Assembly (NCBI RefSeq): GCF_006738645.1
Contig: NZ_AP019700.1
Span: 1,934,001-1,998,000 of the forward strand
Direction of reading: 5' to 3'
Length of the DNA: 64,000 nt
Source: Stella humosa
Lineage (GTDB): Bacteria > Pseudomonadota > Alphaproteobacteria > ATCC43930 > Allostellaceae
Part shown: in pieces, positions 25,116-36,327 of the stretch
Layout: every line of letters begins with the position of its first letter
How positions within the stretch are numbered: the first letter of the stretch is position 1
Notes under the pieces: generated by a model
What the model was told of the DNA's origin: nothing
The model's input: only the letters and a program-made list of their open reading frames with translations
The model's database searches: none
Made by a program: the position numbers and the translations under genes

Positions 25116-25493
25116 CTAGCGCTGGCGAGCCTTGCGCGCGGCGTACTTGGCGTCGCGCTTGGCCTTCTGGTCGATCTCAAGCTGTGCTGCGTGCTCGGCC
25201 GCGGCGATCTTGGCCAGGCGCTGGGCTTCGGCGTCGGCCTTCTCGGCCTCGATCCGCGCCGCTTCCTCGCGCGCCTTCTCCTCGGCCAGGCGGGCAGCCT
25301 CGGCTTCCTTGGCGGCACGCTTTTCGGCCTGACGGGCGTCGCGCGCCCGGTCTGCCTCGTCGCGCGCGGCTTTCCGGGCAAGGAATTCCGGATCGTTGGA
25401 GGGCGACTTCGCCCGGGCTCTTTCGAGAAGTTCCTGCTTCGCCTTCGCGGCCGAACTCAGCCGGTCGGCCAAGCTCGTCTCCTTACCTCTCAT
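25116..25493 (-). CDS. DUF6481 charged helical protein
   Basis: 125 residues, almost wholly a long helix of Ala, Glu, Arg and Lys (RLAEEKAREEAARIEAEKAD), recognised as the DUF6481 type by the start SLADRLSSAAKAKQELLERA and the end AKRDAKYAARKARQR. It would form a coiled coil or a single charged helix; no function is known. It faces away from a cold-shock gene across a 350-base spacer, an arrangement that may be more than chance in alphaproteobacteria. Confidence 0.75.
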   Translation of the reverse strand: MRGKETSLADRLSSAAKAKQELLERARAKSPSNDPEFLARKAARDEADRARDARQAEKRAAKEAEAARLAEEKAREEAARIEAEKADAEAQRLAKIAAAEHAAQLEIDQKAKRDAKYAARKARQR

Positions 25494-25843
25494 ATGCTCC
25501 AGCCTCGTGGGTCAGGGTATGGCCGGATCCGTCGATGTGGATGCCGGTGGCGCGCCATGGCGAATCCATCGGCGCCGGGGCCGGTCCGATTCATCATGCG
25601 CTGCTTCCCTATTCAAGCAGATTTCAATGAAGTTGTGGGGGCGGTACGAAGAAAAAAGGGAAATCCCTTTCAATTGGCCGGCCCGCGTGCCATATCCGCA
25701 CTATCGAATGTCGCTTTGGTTCGGTCCCACTCTCCGCGCTGGACAATGTCCCGCCGGGACCATGCTCGATCCTCTCCGAAAATTTGATCGCGTCGCCGCT
25801 CCGTGCGGCGTGAATATGCGTGACTTGTGGAAGTATACGACTA
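25494..25843. other. 350-base spacer between DUF6481 and cold-shock genes
   Basis: No ORF that I believe. It should hold both promoters and a long cold-shock leader. Small hairpins are visible: AAAGGG-AAAT-CCCTTT at 25655-25670, which on the minus strand is followed by TTTCTTC and so resembles a weak terminator pointing towards DUF6481; GTCCC/GGGAC near 25750; and CGCCGC/GCGGCG near 25795-25812, some 30 bases before the csp start. Confidence 0.4.
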
Positions 25844-26053
25844 ATGGCTATCGGAACGGTTAAGTGGTTTAACGGCCAAAAGGGCTATGGTTTCATCGCG
25901 CCGGAAGACGGCGGCGCGGACGTGTTCGTGCACGTCTCGGCGGTGGAGCGTTCGACGCTGGGCGCCATCCATGAAGGCCAGAAGCTGAGCTTCGAGCTGG
26001 AGCGGGACACCCGCAGCGGCAAGGTCTCGGCCGGACAGCTCCAGGCCGCCTGA
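25844..26053 (+). CDS. CspA-family cold-shock protein
   Basis: 69 residues, a single cold-shock domain: MAIGTVKWFNGQKGYGFI carries the first RNA-binding motif (K-G-Y-G-F-I) and DVFVHVSAVERS the second (V-F-V-H-V). It binds single-stranded RNA and DNA and melts structures. The long leader upstream suggests post-transcriptional cold control. A strong terminator follows. Confidence 0.95.
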   Translation: MAIGTVKWFNGQKGYGFIAPEDGGADVFVHVSAVERSTLGAIHEGQKLSFELERDTRSGKVSAGQLQAA

Positions 26054-26120
26054 TCGGGGCTGGAGGCGGGGGCCGGCAATCCGGTCCTTGCCCCCTCCGA
26101 ACGGGAGACCAGTGCTACGA

Positions 26121-26145
26121 AAAGGGGGCTTCGGCCCCCTTTTTT
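26121..26145. terminator. Intrinsic terminator, works in both directions
   Basis: Stem AAAGGGGGC / GCCCCCTTT with a TTCG loop, followed on the plus strand by a run of six T and on the minus strand by TTTTCG. It terminates the cold-shock gene and, in reverse, the RidA gene. Confidence 0.9.
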
Positions 26146-26152
26146 GTTGCCG

Positions 26153-26539
26153 TCAGGTCGCGGCCAGGGCGATGCAGGCGAAGCCCACCTTCGCGTCGGT
26201 GGGAACGCCGAACTGCACGGTATGCCGAGCCGGCAGGTCGCCGGGAAAGTGCTTCAGATACTCCGCATTGCATTCGGCATAGTCGGCCGGATCGGTGATC
26301 AGCATCGTCATCTGCACCACGCGATCCAGGCTGCTTCCAGCATCGGCGAGGACCTGGGCGATGATTGCCAACGCACCGCGGACCTGCTCGGCAGCGGTTT
26401 CGCCGCGATGGATTCCGCCTGCCGGGTCGTGCGGCGCCGTTCGCCCGGAAACGAACACGAAGCCGCCCGCACGCGTCGCTGCACTGTAGGGGCGGTTGGA
26501 GCCCGCCTCGGGCGGTCCCAGAAAATCGATCGTCGACAT
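26153..26539 (-). CDS. RidA family (YjgF/YER057c/UK114) protein
   Basis: 128-residue protein with the family order: SNRPYSAATRAGGFVFVSGRTA, ETAAEQVRGALAIIAQVLADAGSSLDRVV and PARHTVQFGVP, where the Arg of PARxx corresponds to the substrate Arg (R105 in E. coli RidA). Many RidA proteins hydrolyse reactive enamine/imine intermediates, but this variant's FGVPTDAKVGFACIALAAT end differs from strict RidA, so a subgroup member is safer. GGAG before the ATG at MSTIDF decides the start. A direct repeat lies in its promoter region. Confidence 0.85.
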   Translation of the reverse strand: MSTIDFLGPPEAGSNRPYSAATRAGGFVFVSGRTAPHDPAGGIHRGETAAEQVRGALAIIAQVLADAGSSLDRVVQMTMLITDPADYAECNAEYLKHFPGDLPARHTVQFGVPTDAKVGFACIALAAT

Positions 26540-26571
26540 CAATCGCTCCCGTGAAAGCCGTTGCGCCGTCC

Positions 26572-26604
26572 AGTTTGCAGGAACGTGGTCGAGTTTGCAG
26601 GAAC
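26572..26604. repeat. 13-base direct repeat, period 20, upstream of RidA gene
   Basis: AGTTTGCAGGAAC occurs at 26572-26584 and again at 26592-26604. A period of 20 bases is about two helical turns, so both copies face the same side of DNA, as expected for a regulator binding as two tandem units. It is 30-65 bases upstream of the RidA start. Confidence 0.5.
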
Positions 26605-26676
26605 CGGACGCGCAAACCCAGTTGCCAGCCCGAATGGGGCAGGACAACCGCTTTTCGTCGACTGCTTCGCGGAGAT

Positions 26677-26750
26677 TGGCTGGGGGACTAGGATTCGAAC
26701 CTAGACTGGCGGAGTCAGAGTCCGCTGTCCTACCGTTAGACGATCCCCCA
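26677..26750 (-). tRNA. tRNA-Gln (anticodon CTG)
   Basis: Read on the minus strand, 5' TGGGGGATCGTCTAACGGT gives the acceptor and D arm, GCGGA-CTCTGAC-TCCGC the anticodon arm (CTG at plus 26716-26718), GGTTCGAATCC the T arm, and the 3' end is TCCCCCA-GCCA with CCA encoded. All four stems close. It decodes CAG. It is in a single-gene unit, head to head with the Ppx/GppA-type gene. Confidence 0.95.
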
Positions 26751-26890
26751 AGACCGGATCGGCGCTGTCACCGGGCTCGCTCGGCCCCGATCAGCGTGGG
26801 CGCGGCTTCTAGCACAAGAGATTCCATCAGGGAAGAGTTTCCAGGCTTGGGCTTCCTGGAACCTGCGGGGTCGGATATCCTGCCGGCCAA

Positions 26891-30173
<3,283 letters not shown>

Positions 30174-30185
30174 GGCGGAGCGCGC

Positions 30186-31496
30186 TTGACCCCCGCCGCC
30201 CGCATCGCCGCCGCCATCGAGCTCGTCGAACGCATCGAGGGATCGCGCACGCCGACCGACGCCATCCTGGCCGACTATTTCCGCGAGCGCCGCTACATCG
30301 GCTCCAAGGACCGGGGTGCCGTCTCCGAGACGGTCTATGCCTATCTGCGCCGGCGCGGCCAGGTCGACTGGTGGATCGCCCGCCAGGGCTGGGGCCGGGT
30401 CGGCACGACGCCGCGCGCCCGCATGCTGGGCCTCTTGATGCTGGAGCGCGGGGCCGACGCGGGCGAGATCGCCCACCTGTTCGACGACGGCCCCTATCAC
30501 CCCAGGCGGCCCAACCCGGACGAGCAGGGCATCGTCCAGGCGCTGGCGGGCTATCCGATCGGCCACCCCGACCAGCCGGCCTGGGTGTCCGCCAACTATC
30601 CCGAATGGCTGCACCCCCGGCTGGAAGCGCAGTTCGGCACGACCGTCGCCGACGAGATGGCGGCGCTGGACGTGCCGGCCCCGCTCGACCTGCGCGTCAA
30701 CGCGCTGGCCGGCAGCCGCGATGCGGCGATCACGGCGCTCGCCCGCGACCAGATTCGCGCCGTGCCGACGCAATGGTCGCCCTGGGGCCTGCGGCTGGAG
30801 AAGCGGGTGGCCTTGCAGACCGTGGCTGCCTGGAAAGCCGGCCTGGTCGAGGTGCAGGACGAGGGCTCTCAGCTTGTAGCCATCCTGCTGGGCGCCAGGG
30901 CTGGCATGCGCGTCGTCGATTTCTGCGCCGGGGCGGGCGGCAAGACGCTGGCGATCGCGGCCGGGATGGAGAACAAGGGCCAGATCATCGCCTGCGACAC
31001 GTCGGCCAAGCGGCTGGACGGGGCGACGCTGCGCTTGCGCCGGGCGGGCGTCCACAATGTCGAGCGCCGCCTGATGGAGAGCGAGCGCGACAAGTGGGTG
31101 AAGCGCCATGCCGGCGCCTTCGACCGCGTGCTGGTCGATGCGCCCTGCACCGGGACGGGCACCTGGCGCCGCAACCCGGACGGCCGCTGGCGCCTGTCCG
31201 AGCAGGACATCGTCGAGCTGGTCGACCTCCAGGGTCGGATCCTCGACAGCGCGGCGCGGCTGGTGAAGCCGGGCGGGCGGCTGGTCTATGCCACCTGCTC
31301 GATCTTGGCCGACGAGAACGAGGCGCAGGTCGACCGGTTCCTTGCCGCCCATCCGGGCTTTCGCGTGGTGCCGCCGGCCGATGCCTGGCCGGCCGACCTG
31401 CCCAATCCGGCGGCCGAGGGGCCGTACATGCGCCTCACTCCGGCCCGCCACGGCACCGACGGCTTCTTCGCGGCCTTGCTGGAGCGCGGCGTGTGA
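30186..31496 (+). CDS. rsmB: RsmB-type 16S rRNA (cytosine-C5) methyltransferase (NOL1/NOP2/Sun family)
   Basis: 436 residues from a TTG with GGCGGAG upstream, 12 bases after guaB. An N-terminal NusB-like helical part (about 1-140) is followed by the SAM domain: [17 protein letters not shown], then the catalytic [15 protein letters not shown] and the release Cys in YATCSI. This two-Cys pattern and NusB-like extension are those of RsmB, which modifies C967 of 16S rRNA. Its stop overlaps the GTG of the GNAT gene. Confidence 0.85.
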   Translation: MTPAARIAAAIELVERIEGSRTPTDAILADYFRERRYIGSKDRGAVSETVYAYLRRRGQVDWWIARQGWGRVGTTPRARMLGLLMLERGADAGEIAHLFDDGPYHPRRPNPDEQGIVQALAGYPIGHPDQPAWVSANYPEWLHPRLEAQFGTTVADEMAALDVPAPLDLRVNALAGSRDAAITALARDQIRAVPTQWSPWGLRLEKRVALQTVAAWKAGLVEVQDEGSQLVAILLGARAGMRVVDFCAGAGGKTLAIAAGMENKGQIIACDTSAKRLDGATLRLRRAGVHNVERRLMESERDKWVKRHAGAFDRVLVDAPCTGTGTWRRNPDGRWRLSEQDIVELVDLQGRILDSAARLVKPGGRLVYATCSILADENEAQVDRFLAAHPGFRVVPPADAWPADLPNPAAEGPYMRLTPARHGTDGFFAALLERGV

Positions 31497-32035
31497 CCAT
31501 CCGGGTTCGACCAGCCGAGCCCGACGACGCGGCCGCGATCGCCCGGGTTCAGGTGGCGACCTGGCGCAGCGCCTATGGCGGGATCTTCCCGGCCGCCTAT
31601 CTCGACAACCTGAACGACATCCGCATCGCCGCCGGCTGGGCCGAATCCGTCGTTCGCGCCGCCCACCTGACGTTGGTGGCCGAAGACGACACGCTGGCCC
31701 GCGCACCCATCGTCGGCTTCGCCCATGCCGGGCCGGGGGAGCCGGCTGGCATGGGCGAGGTCTTCACCCTCTATGTCGTGGCCAGCCACCAGCGCCGGGG
31801 CATCGGCCGACAACTGCTGGCCGCCATGTCCGCCCTGCTGGCGGCCGACTATTCCAGCCTCGTGATCCGCGTCCTGGTCGAGAACGCGCCGGCGCGCGCC
31901 TTCTACGCCCATCTGGGCGGTACCCAGGCCGACACCCGCCGCCTGCATATCGGCGGGCGCGAGATCGACGAGATCGCCTATATCTGGCCGGACCTGCCCC
32001 GACTGTCCGCCGCCCTTGCCGGAGCTGCTCCATGA
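31493..32035 (+). CDS. GNAT family N-acetyltransferase
   Basis: 180 residues from GTG (GTGA overlap with rsmB). The acetyl-CoA site is [23 protein letters not shown], a perfect R/Q-x-x-G-x-G/A motif, followed by [40 protein letters not shown] is the usual N-terminal block. The substrate is unknown; the position between rsmB and guaA shows only co-transcription. Its TGA overlaps the guaA ATG. Confidence 0.9.
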   Translation: MTIRVRPAEPDDAAAIARVQVATWRSAYGGIFPAAYLDNLNDIRIAAGWAESVVRAAHLTLVAEDDTLARAPIVGFAHAGPGEPAGMGEVFTLYVVASHQRRGIGRQLLAAMSALLAADYSSLVIRVLVENAPARAFYAHLGGTQADTRRLHIGGREIDEIAYIWPDLPRLSAALAGAAP

Positions 32036-33579
32036 CCGACCGCGTGCTGATCCTCGATTTCGGCTCCCAGGTGACCCAGTTGATCGCGCGGCGGGTGCGC
32101 GAGAGCGGCGTCTATTGCGAGATCCACCCCTTCTCCATCCCGTTCGAGCGCATCGCCGAGATGGCGCCGCGGGCGATCATCCTGTCGGGCGGCCCGGCCT
32201 CGGTGACGGAGGCGACCACGCCGCGGGCGCCGCAGCAGATCTTTGAGATGGGCGTGCCGATCCTCGGCATCTGCTACGGCCAGCAGGCGATGTGCGCGCA
32301 GCTCGGCGGCGAGGTCGAGGGCTCCGACCAGCGGGAGTTTGGCCGCGCCATGGTCGACGTGACCCAGGATTGCACCCTCTTCACCGACACCTGGGTCAAG
32401 GGTGCGCGCGAGCAGGTGTGGATGAGCCATGGCGACCGCGTCATCCGCCTGCCGCCCGGCTTCCGCGCGGTCGCGACCAGCGAGGGCGCGCCGTTCGCGG
32501 TGATTGCGGACGACGCGCGTCGCTTCTACGGCACCATGTTCCACCCCGAGGTGGTGCACACGCCGCACGGCGCCCAGCTCCTGCGCAACTTCACCCACGG
32601 GGTGGCCGGCTGCCGCGGCGACTGGACGATGGCGGCCTTCCGCGCCCAGGCGATCGAGCGCATCCGCGCCCAGGTCGGGTCCGAGCGGGTAATCTGCGGC
32701 CTGTCGGGCGGCGTCGACAGCGCGGTGGCCGCCTTGCTGCTGCATGAGGCGATCGGCCCGCAGCTCACCTGCATCTTCGTCGATACCGGCCTGTTGCGCG
32801 CGGGCGAGGCCGACGAGGTGGTGGCGCTGTTCCGCGGCCACTACAACATCCCGCTCATCCACAGCGACGCGGGCGACCTGTTCCTCGGCAAGCTGGCCGG
32901 CGTCTCCGACCCCGAGGTGAAGCGCAAGACCATCGGCGGCCTGTTCATCGACGTGTTCGAGGCAGAGGCGAAGAAGATCGGCGGGGCGGATTTCCTGGCC
33001 CAGGGCACGCTCTATCCCGACGTGATCGAGAGCGTGTCCTTCACCGGCGGCCCGTCCGTCACCATCAAGTCCCACCACAATGTCGGCGGCCTGCCGGCGC
33101 GCATGAAGATGAAGCTGGTGGAGCCGCTGCGCGAGCTCTTCAAGGACGAGGTGCGGGCGCTGGGCCGCGAGCTCGGCATGCCCGACAGCATGGTCGGCCG
33201 CCACCCGTTCCCGGGCCCGGGCCTGGCCATCCGCTGCCCCGGCGAGGTGACGCCCGAGAAGCTGGAGCTGCTGCGCAAGGCCGACCGCATCTATCTCGAC
33301 GAGATCCGCCAGGCCGGCCTCTACAACGAGATCTGGCAGGCCTTCGCCGTCATCCTGCCCGTGCGCACCGTCGGCGTGATGGGCGACGGCCGCACCTACG
33401 ACTACGCCCTGGCGCTCCGCGCCGTCACCTCGACCGACGGCATGACCGCGGACTCCTACCCCTTCACCCACGAGTTCCTGTCGCGCACGGCGACCCGGAT
33501 CATCAACGAGGTGCGGGGGATTAATCGGGTGGCGTACGACGTGACGTCGAAGCCGCCGGGGACGATCGAGTGGGAGTGA
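32032..33579 (+). CDS. guaA: GMP synthase (glutamine-hydrolysing)
   Basis: 515 residues. N-terminal class I glutamine amidotransferase: nucleophile Cys81 in [10 protein letters not shown], and the His/Glu pair in MFHPEVVH. The ATP-pyrophosphatase domain has the P-loop [12 protein letters not shown], and the C-terminal dimer domain ends KPPGTIEWE, the universal guaA ending. It aminates XMP to GMP. Last gene of the gppA-type, rlmE, guaB, rsmB, GNAT, guaA run. The conserved 3' end is a known insertion hotspot in bacteria, and the DNA changes character right after the stop. Confidence 0.97.
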   Translation: MTDRVLILDFGSQVTQLIARRVRESGVYCEIHPFSIPFERIAEMAPRAIILSGGPASVTEATTPRAPQQIFEMGVPILGICYGQQAMCAQLGGEVEGSDQREFGRAMVDVTQDCTLFTDTWVKGAREQVWMSHGDRVIRLPPGFRAVATSEGAPFAVIADDARRFYGTMFHPEVVHTPHGAQLLRNFTHGVAGCRGDWTMAAFRAQAIERIRAQVGSERVICGLSGGVDSAVAALLLHEAIGPQLTCIFVDTGLLRAGEADEVVALFRGHYNIPLIHSDAGDLFLGKLAGVSDPEVKRKTIGGLFIDVFEAEAKKIGGADFLAQGTLYPDVIESVSFTGGPSVTIKSHHNVGGLPARMKMKLVEPLRELFKDEVRALGRELGMPDSMVGRHPFPGPGLAIRCPGEVTPEKLELLRKADRIYLDEIRQAGLYNEIWQAFAVILPVRTVGVMGDGRTYDYALALRAVTSTDGMTADSYPFTHEFLSRTATRIINEVRGINRVAYDVTSKPPGTIEWE

Positions 33580-33665
33580 GAACTATCGCCCTGTGAGGCT
33601 ACAGGAAGCTCGCTTGATAGCCGGTTGCCATCAGGGAAACATGCGCTGCCAATGGCGGCCTCACA

Positions 33666-34833
33666 CCAAGTCCGGCCTGCCGTGGCTCATGCGGGGGATT
33701 CCGCTCGGTCCCAAGTTCTGCTTCAAGGTTGGCGAACGGTTGGGAGTTCGCTATGGCGGCTGCGATCGGGTTGCGCAGGGACTAGACGGGGCGGTGCTTC
33801 GGGGGGCTGGCAAGGCGCTCGGAGGACGCCGGCCAGGCACGTCGGCGCCTGGCCCTGTCGGCGATCTACGACGGCAGTAGCCGCGGAGACGCGGCGAAGC
33901 TCGGCGGGGTCGGGCTGCTGACGGTGGGGGACTGGGCGCTGGCGTTCAACGCCGACGGTCCGGATGACCTGATCGACCGCAAGGACGGCGGCCCCTCTTC
34001 GAAGCTGTCAGCCGAGCAATGGGGGAAGGTGGCCCGGCTGGTTGAGGCCGGGCCGATGCCGGCGGTTCAGGGGGTGGCGCGCTGGCGGCTGATCGACTTG
34101 GCGCAGTGGATCCACGAGATCTTCGGGGGCAGCCTGTCGGAGCAGACGATGAGCGAGCGGCTGCGGGCGATGGGTTACCGCAAGCTGTCGGCCCGGCCGC
34201 GCCACCACGCCCAGGACCCGCAAGCCGGGGAGACATTCAAAAAAAGTTCCCCGCGCTCCTGGCGCGCCTCGCGCGCAAGAAGGCTGCCGAAGCCCCAGGC
34301 GGGATAGAGGTCTGCTTCCAGGACGACGCCAGGGTTGGGCAGAAGAACGGCATCACCCGGCGCTGGGCACGGCGCGGCACCCGGCCGAGCGCGCCGCACG
34401 ACCAGCGCACGAAGTCGGCCTACATCTTCGGCGCGATCTGTCAGGCCGAGGGCAAGGGGGCGGCCCTCGTCCTGTCGCGCTGCAACGTGCCGTCCATGCA
34501 ACTCCACCTGGCCGAGATCAGCCGCACCGTCTCTCCCGGCGCCCATGCCCTGCTCTTGATGGACCAGGCTGGATGGCACCTCTCCGATCGGCTTGCCGTC
34601 CCGGCTAACATCCCGATCGCGCCGCTGCCGGTCAAGCTGCCGGAACTGAGCCCGGTCGAGAACGTCTTGCAGTTAATGCGCGACAACTGGCTATCCAACC
34701 GCGTCTTCCGCTCCTACGACGACATCCTTGACCACTGCTGCCACGCCTGGAACAAGCTCATCGATTGGCCATGGAAGATCATGTCCATCGGACTGCGAGC
34801 ATGCACGCATCGGTCATGATTGGCCGCAATTGG
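33666..34833 (+). mobile_element. IS630-family insertion sequence
   Basis: About 1.17 kb. Imperfect terminal inverted repeats: 33666 onwards reads CCAAGTCCGGCC, and the reverse complement of the right end reads CCAATTGCGGCC; over 32 aligned bases about two thirds match. The right end is flanked by TA (34834-34835), the IS630 target; the left flank is CA, so one duplicated T has probably mutated. Removing the element with one TA restores a reading frame on the minus strand. Confidence 0.7.
33753..34819 (+). pseudogene. IS630-family transposase, two frames and a nonsense codon
   Basis: The chain starts MAAAIGLRRD, then a TAG at 33783-33785, then continues in frame (ARRRLALSAIYDGSSRGDAA, VARWRLIDLAQWIHEIFGG, MGYRKLSARPRHHAQ). 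At a run of seven A (34239-34245) a -1 shift leads into KKFPALLARLARKK, the DDE domain with CFQDDARVGQKNGITRRWA, LLMDQAGWHLSDRL and PELSPVENVLQLMRDNWLSN. A -1 frameshift on A7 is a known way for IS630-type elements to make full transposase, so the shift may be natural, but the early TAG should inactivate it unless translation restarts at the GTG at 33924. Confidence 0.8.
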
Positions 34834-35264
34834 TATGCCTCGATGTCGGTGATTCCGAAAGGGAGCACCGATTGGACGCGCCGGCCTCGGCCTTCGCTCT
34901 TTTCGATCTGCGCGCACAAGGACCCTGTGGCGGGCTCGGGCCCCAAGCTTCTTGTTGACCTGCGGGAACCGGTCCGGCACCATGTTCGTGATTTGTTCTA
35001 GTTTTGCGATGAGAGAGCCAAGGCTCGTCGCGATGTCGGCCATCGAATCTGCCAGCGCCGGAAAAGCTCGTCGTAGGGCGCCCGGCTGGGCGACCACTGG
35101 AGCTTTGCGTCCCACGGCTCGAAAGAATGGTTAGGAAACTCTGTGGTAGAGAGGAAACGGTGGCACTTTTGGATGGGCTCCGATAGCTTCGGCGAAGCAT
35201 GCGGCAACCGAAAGTATCTGAGCGGGCAATAGTATAGCGGGCCCAACCAAAGAAGGAGGCGAGC

Positions 35265-36275
35265 ATGTCGACTAAGCAAATTCTCGCACTCCTGAACTCG
35301 CATATCGACGGGGATGAGGACCAGTTCCTGTCGATCGCCTTGCAGATCGCCGCTCAGGAAGCTCGTCAGGGCCGTCCGGAAGACGCTGAGAAGCTGAAAC
35401 GGCTTGTCCAGAAAGCGCGTGAACAGAGAATGACCGGCAAACCTGCCGGTGGCCAGACCCCGATCCCGCTCGCGCGGCCGCGTGGCGAGTTGCAGGGCCT
35501 CGTCGAGAGCGCCTATCCCAAGCTTGTGCTCTCGACCATGGTGCTCTCCGATGAGATCGCCAAGCGGCTGGGACGCGTTGTCCGCCAGCAGCAGGAGCGT
35601 GCGACCTTGCGCGAGCACGGACAGACCCCCGCCACGCACATGCTCCTCGTTGGGCCGCCCGGAACGGGCAAGACGATGACGGCCTCGGCCTTGGCCGGCG
35701 AATTGCGGCTTCCACTGTTCACGGTACGGCTCGAATCGCTGTTCAGCCGGTTTTTGGGCGAGACCGCGGGCAAGCTGCGCCTGCTCTTCGACCAGATTGC
35801 GCAGACGCGCGGCGTCTATCTGCTTGATGAGTTCGACGCGATTGGTTCTCGCCGAGGCGACCCGAACGATGTCGGCGAGATACGACGGGTTCTGAATTCG
35901 GTGCTGGCCTTCATGGAGGAGCCGAATTCGACGGACAGTCTCGTGCTGGCCGCGACCAATCATGTCGAAATTTTAGACGAAGCCCTAGCGCGCCGGTTCG
36001 ACGAAGTGGTCGAATATACACTGCCGGACGCGGCGTCCGCGCGGGCCGTCCTTGTACGCCGGCTTGGCAAGTTCAAGCTGGCGCCGAAGGCGTGGCCCGG
36101 GATTGAAAGTGTGCTCGAAGGGTTGAGTCAGGGCGAACTAGTCCGCGCGGCCGATGCAGTCGTCAAGGATGCCATTCTGGAAGGCGCCTCGAAGGGGTCG
36201 CCCGATGCCTTGCGCGATGCGCTCGAAAATCGACAGACTTTGAAGGGAAAGTTCCGTCGCCAACCCGGCCGTTAG
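35265..36275 (+). CDS. ietA: AAA-family ATPase, IetA of an IetAS system
   Basis: 336 residues. Walker A GPPGTGKT at 130-137, Walker B VYLLDEFD at 184-191, sensor-1 Asn in LAATNH (about 232) and the Arg-finger region LDEALARRFDEVVEY. The N-terminal 90 residues are helical and probably bind the partner. Followed 52 bases later by a subtilase gene: an AAA ATPase plus S8 protease pair is the IetAS arrangement, described as a plasmid stability/exclusion toxin-antitoxin of pTiC58 and later as anti-phage. In the plasmid system the ATPase counteracts the toxic protease. AGGAGG before the ATG. The gene is intact. Confidence 0.8.
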   Translation: MSTKQILALLNSHIDGDEDQFLSIALQIAAQEARQGRPEDAEKLKRLVQKAREQRMTGKPAGGQTPIPLARPRGELQGLVESAYPKLVLSTMVLSDEIAKRLGRVVRQQQERATLREHGQTPATHMLLVGPPGTGKTMTASALAGELRLPLFTVRLESLFSRFLGETAGKLRLLFDQIAQTRGVYLLDEFDAIGSRRGDPNDVGEIRRVLNSVLAFMEEPNSTDSLVLAATNHVEILDEALARRFDEVVEYTLPDAASARAVLVRRLGKFKLAPKAWPGIESVLEGLSQGELVRAADAVVKDAILEGASKGSPDALRDALENRQTLKGKFRRQPGR

Positions 36276-36327
36276 GCAGGCTCCCCCGAACGGATCGAAT
36301 GGAACTCGAATGAAGAAGTAGGAGCCT

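Larger units (their letters stand above)
33580..35200 (-). pseudogene. Broken minus-strand gene of unknown function, split by IS630
   Basis: Between guaA and ietA the minus strand carries coding-like pieces. Right of the IS, one frame reads MADIATSLGSLIAKLEQITN, then (after one extra G in the run at about 34938-34941) GSLCAQIEKSEGRGRRVQ and VLPFGITDIEA up to the IS. If the IS is removed leaving one TA, the same frame continues left of it as YEAAIGSACFPDGNRLSSEL until it meets the guaA 3' end. Another piece (TTEFPNHSFEPWDAKLQ) lies farther upstream in a third frame. So the gene has an insertion, at least one frameshift and a lost C-terminus. Frames were chosen by eye; family unknown. Confidence 0.4.
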
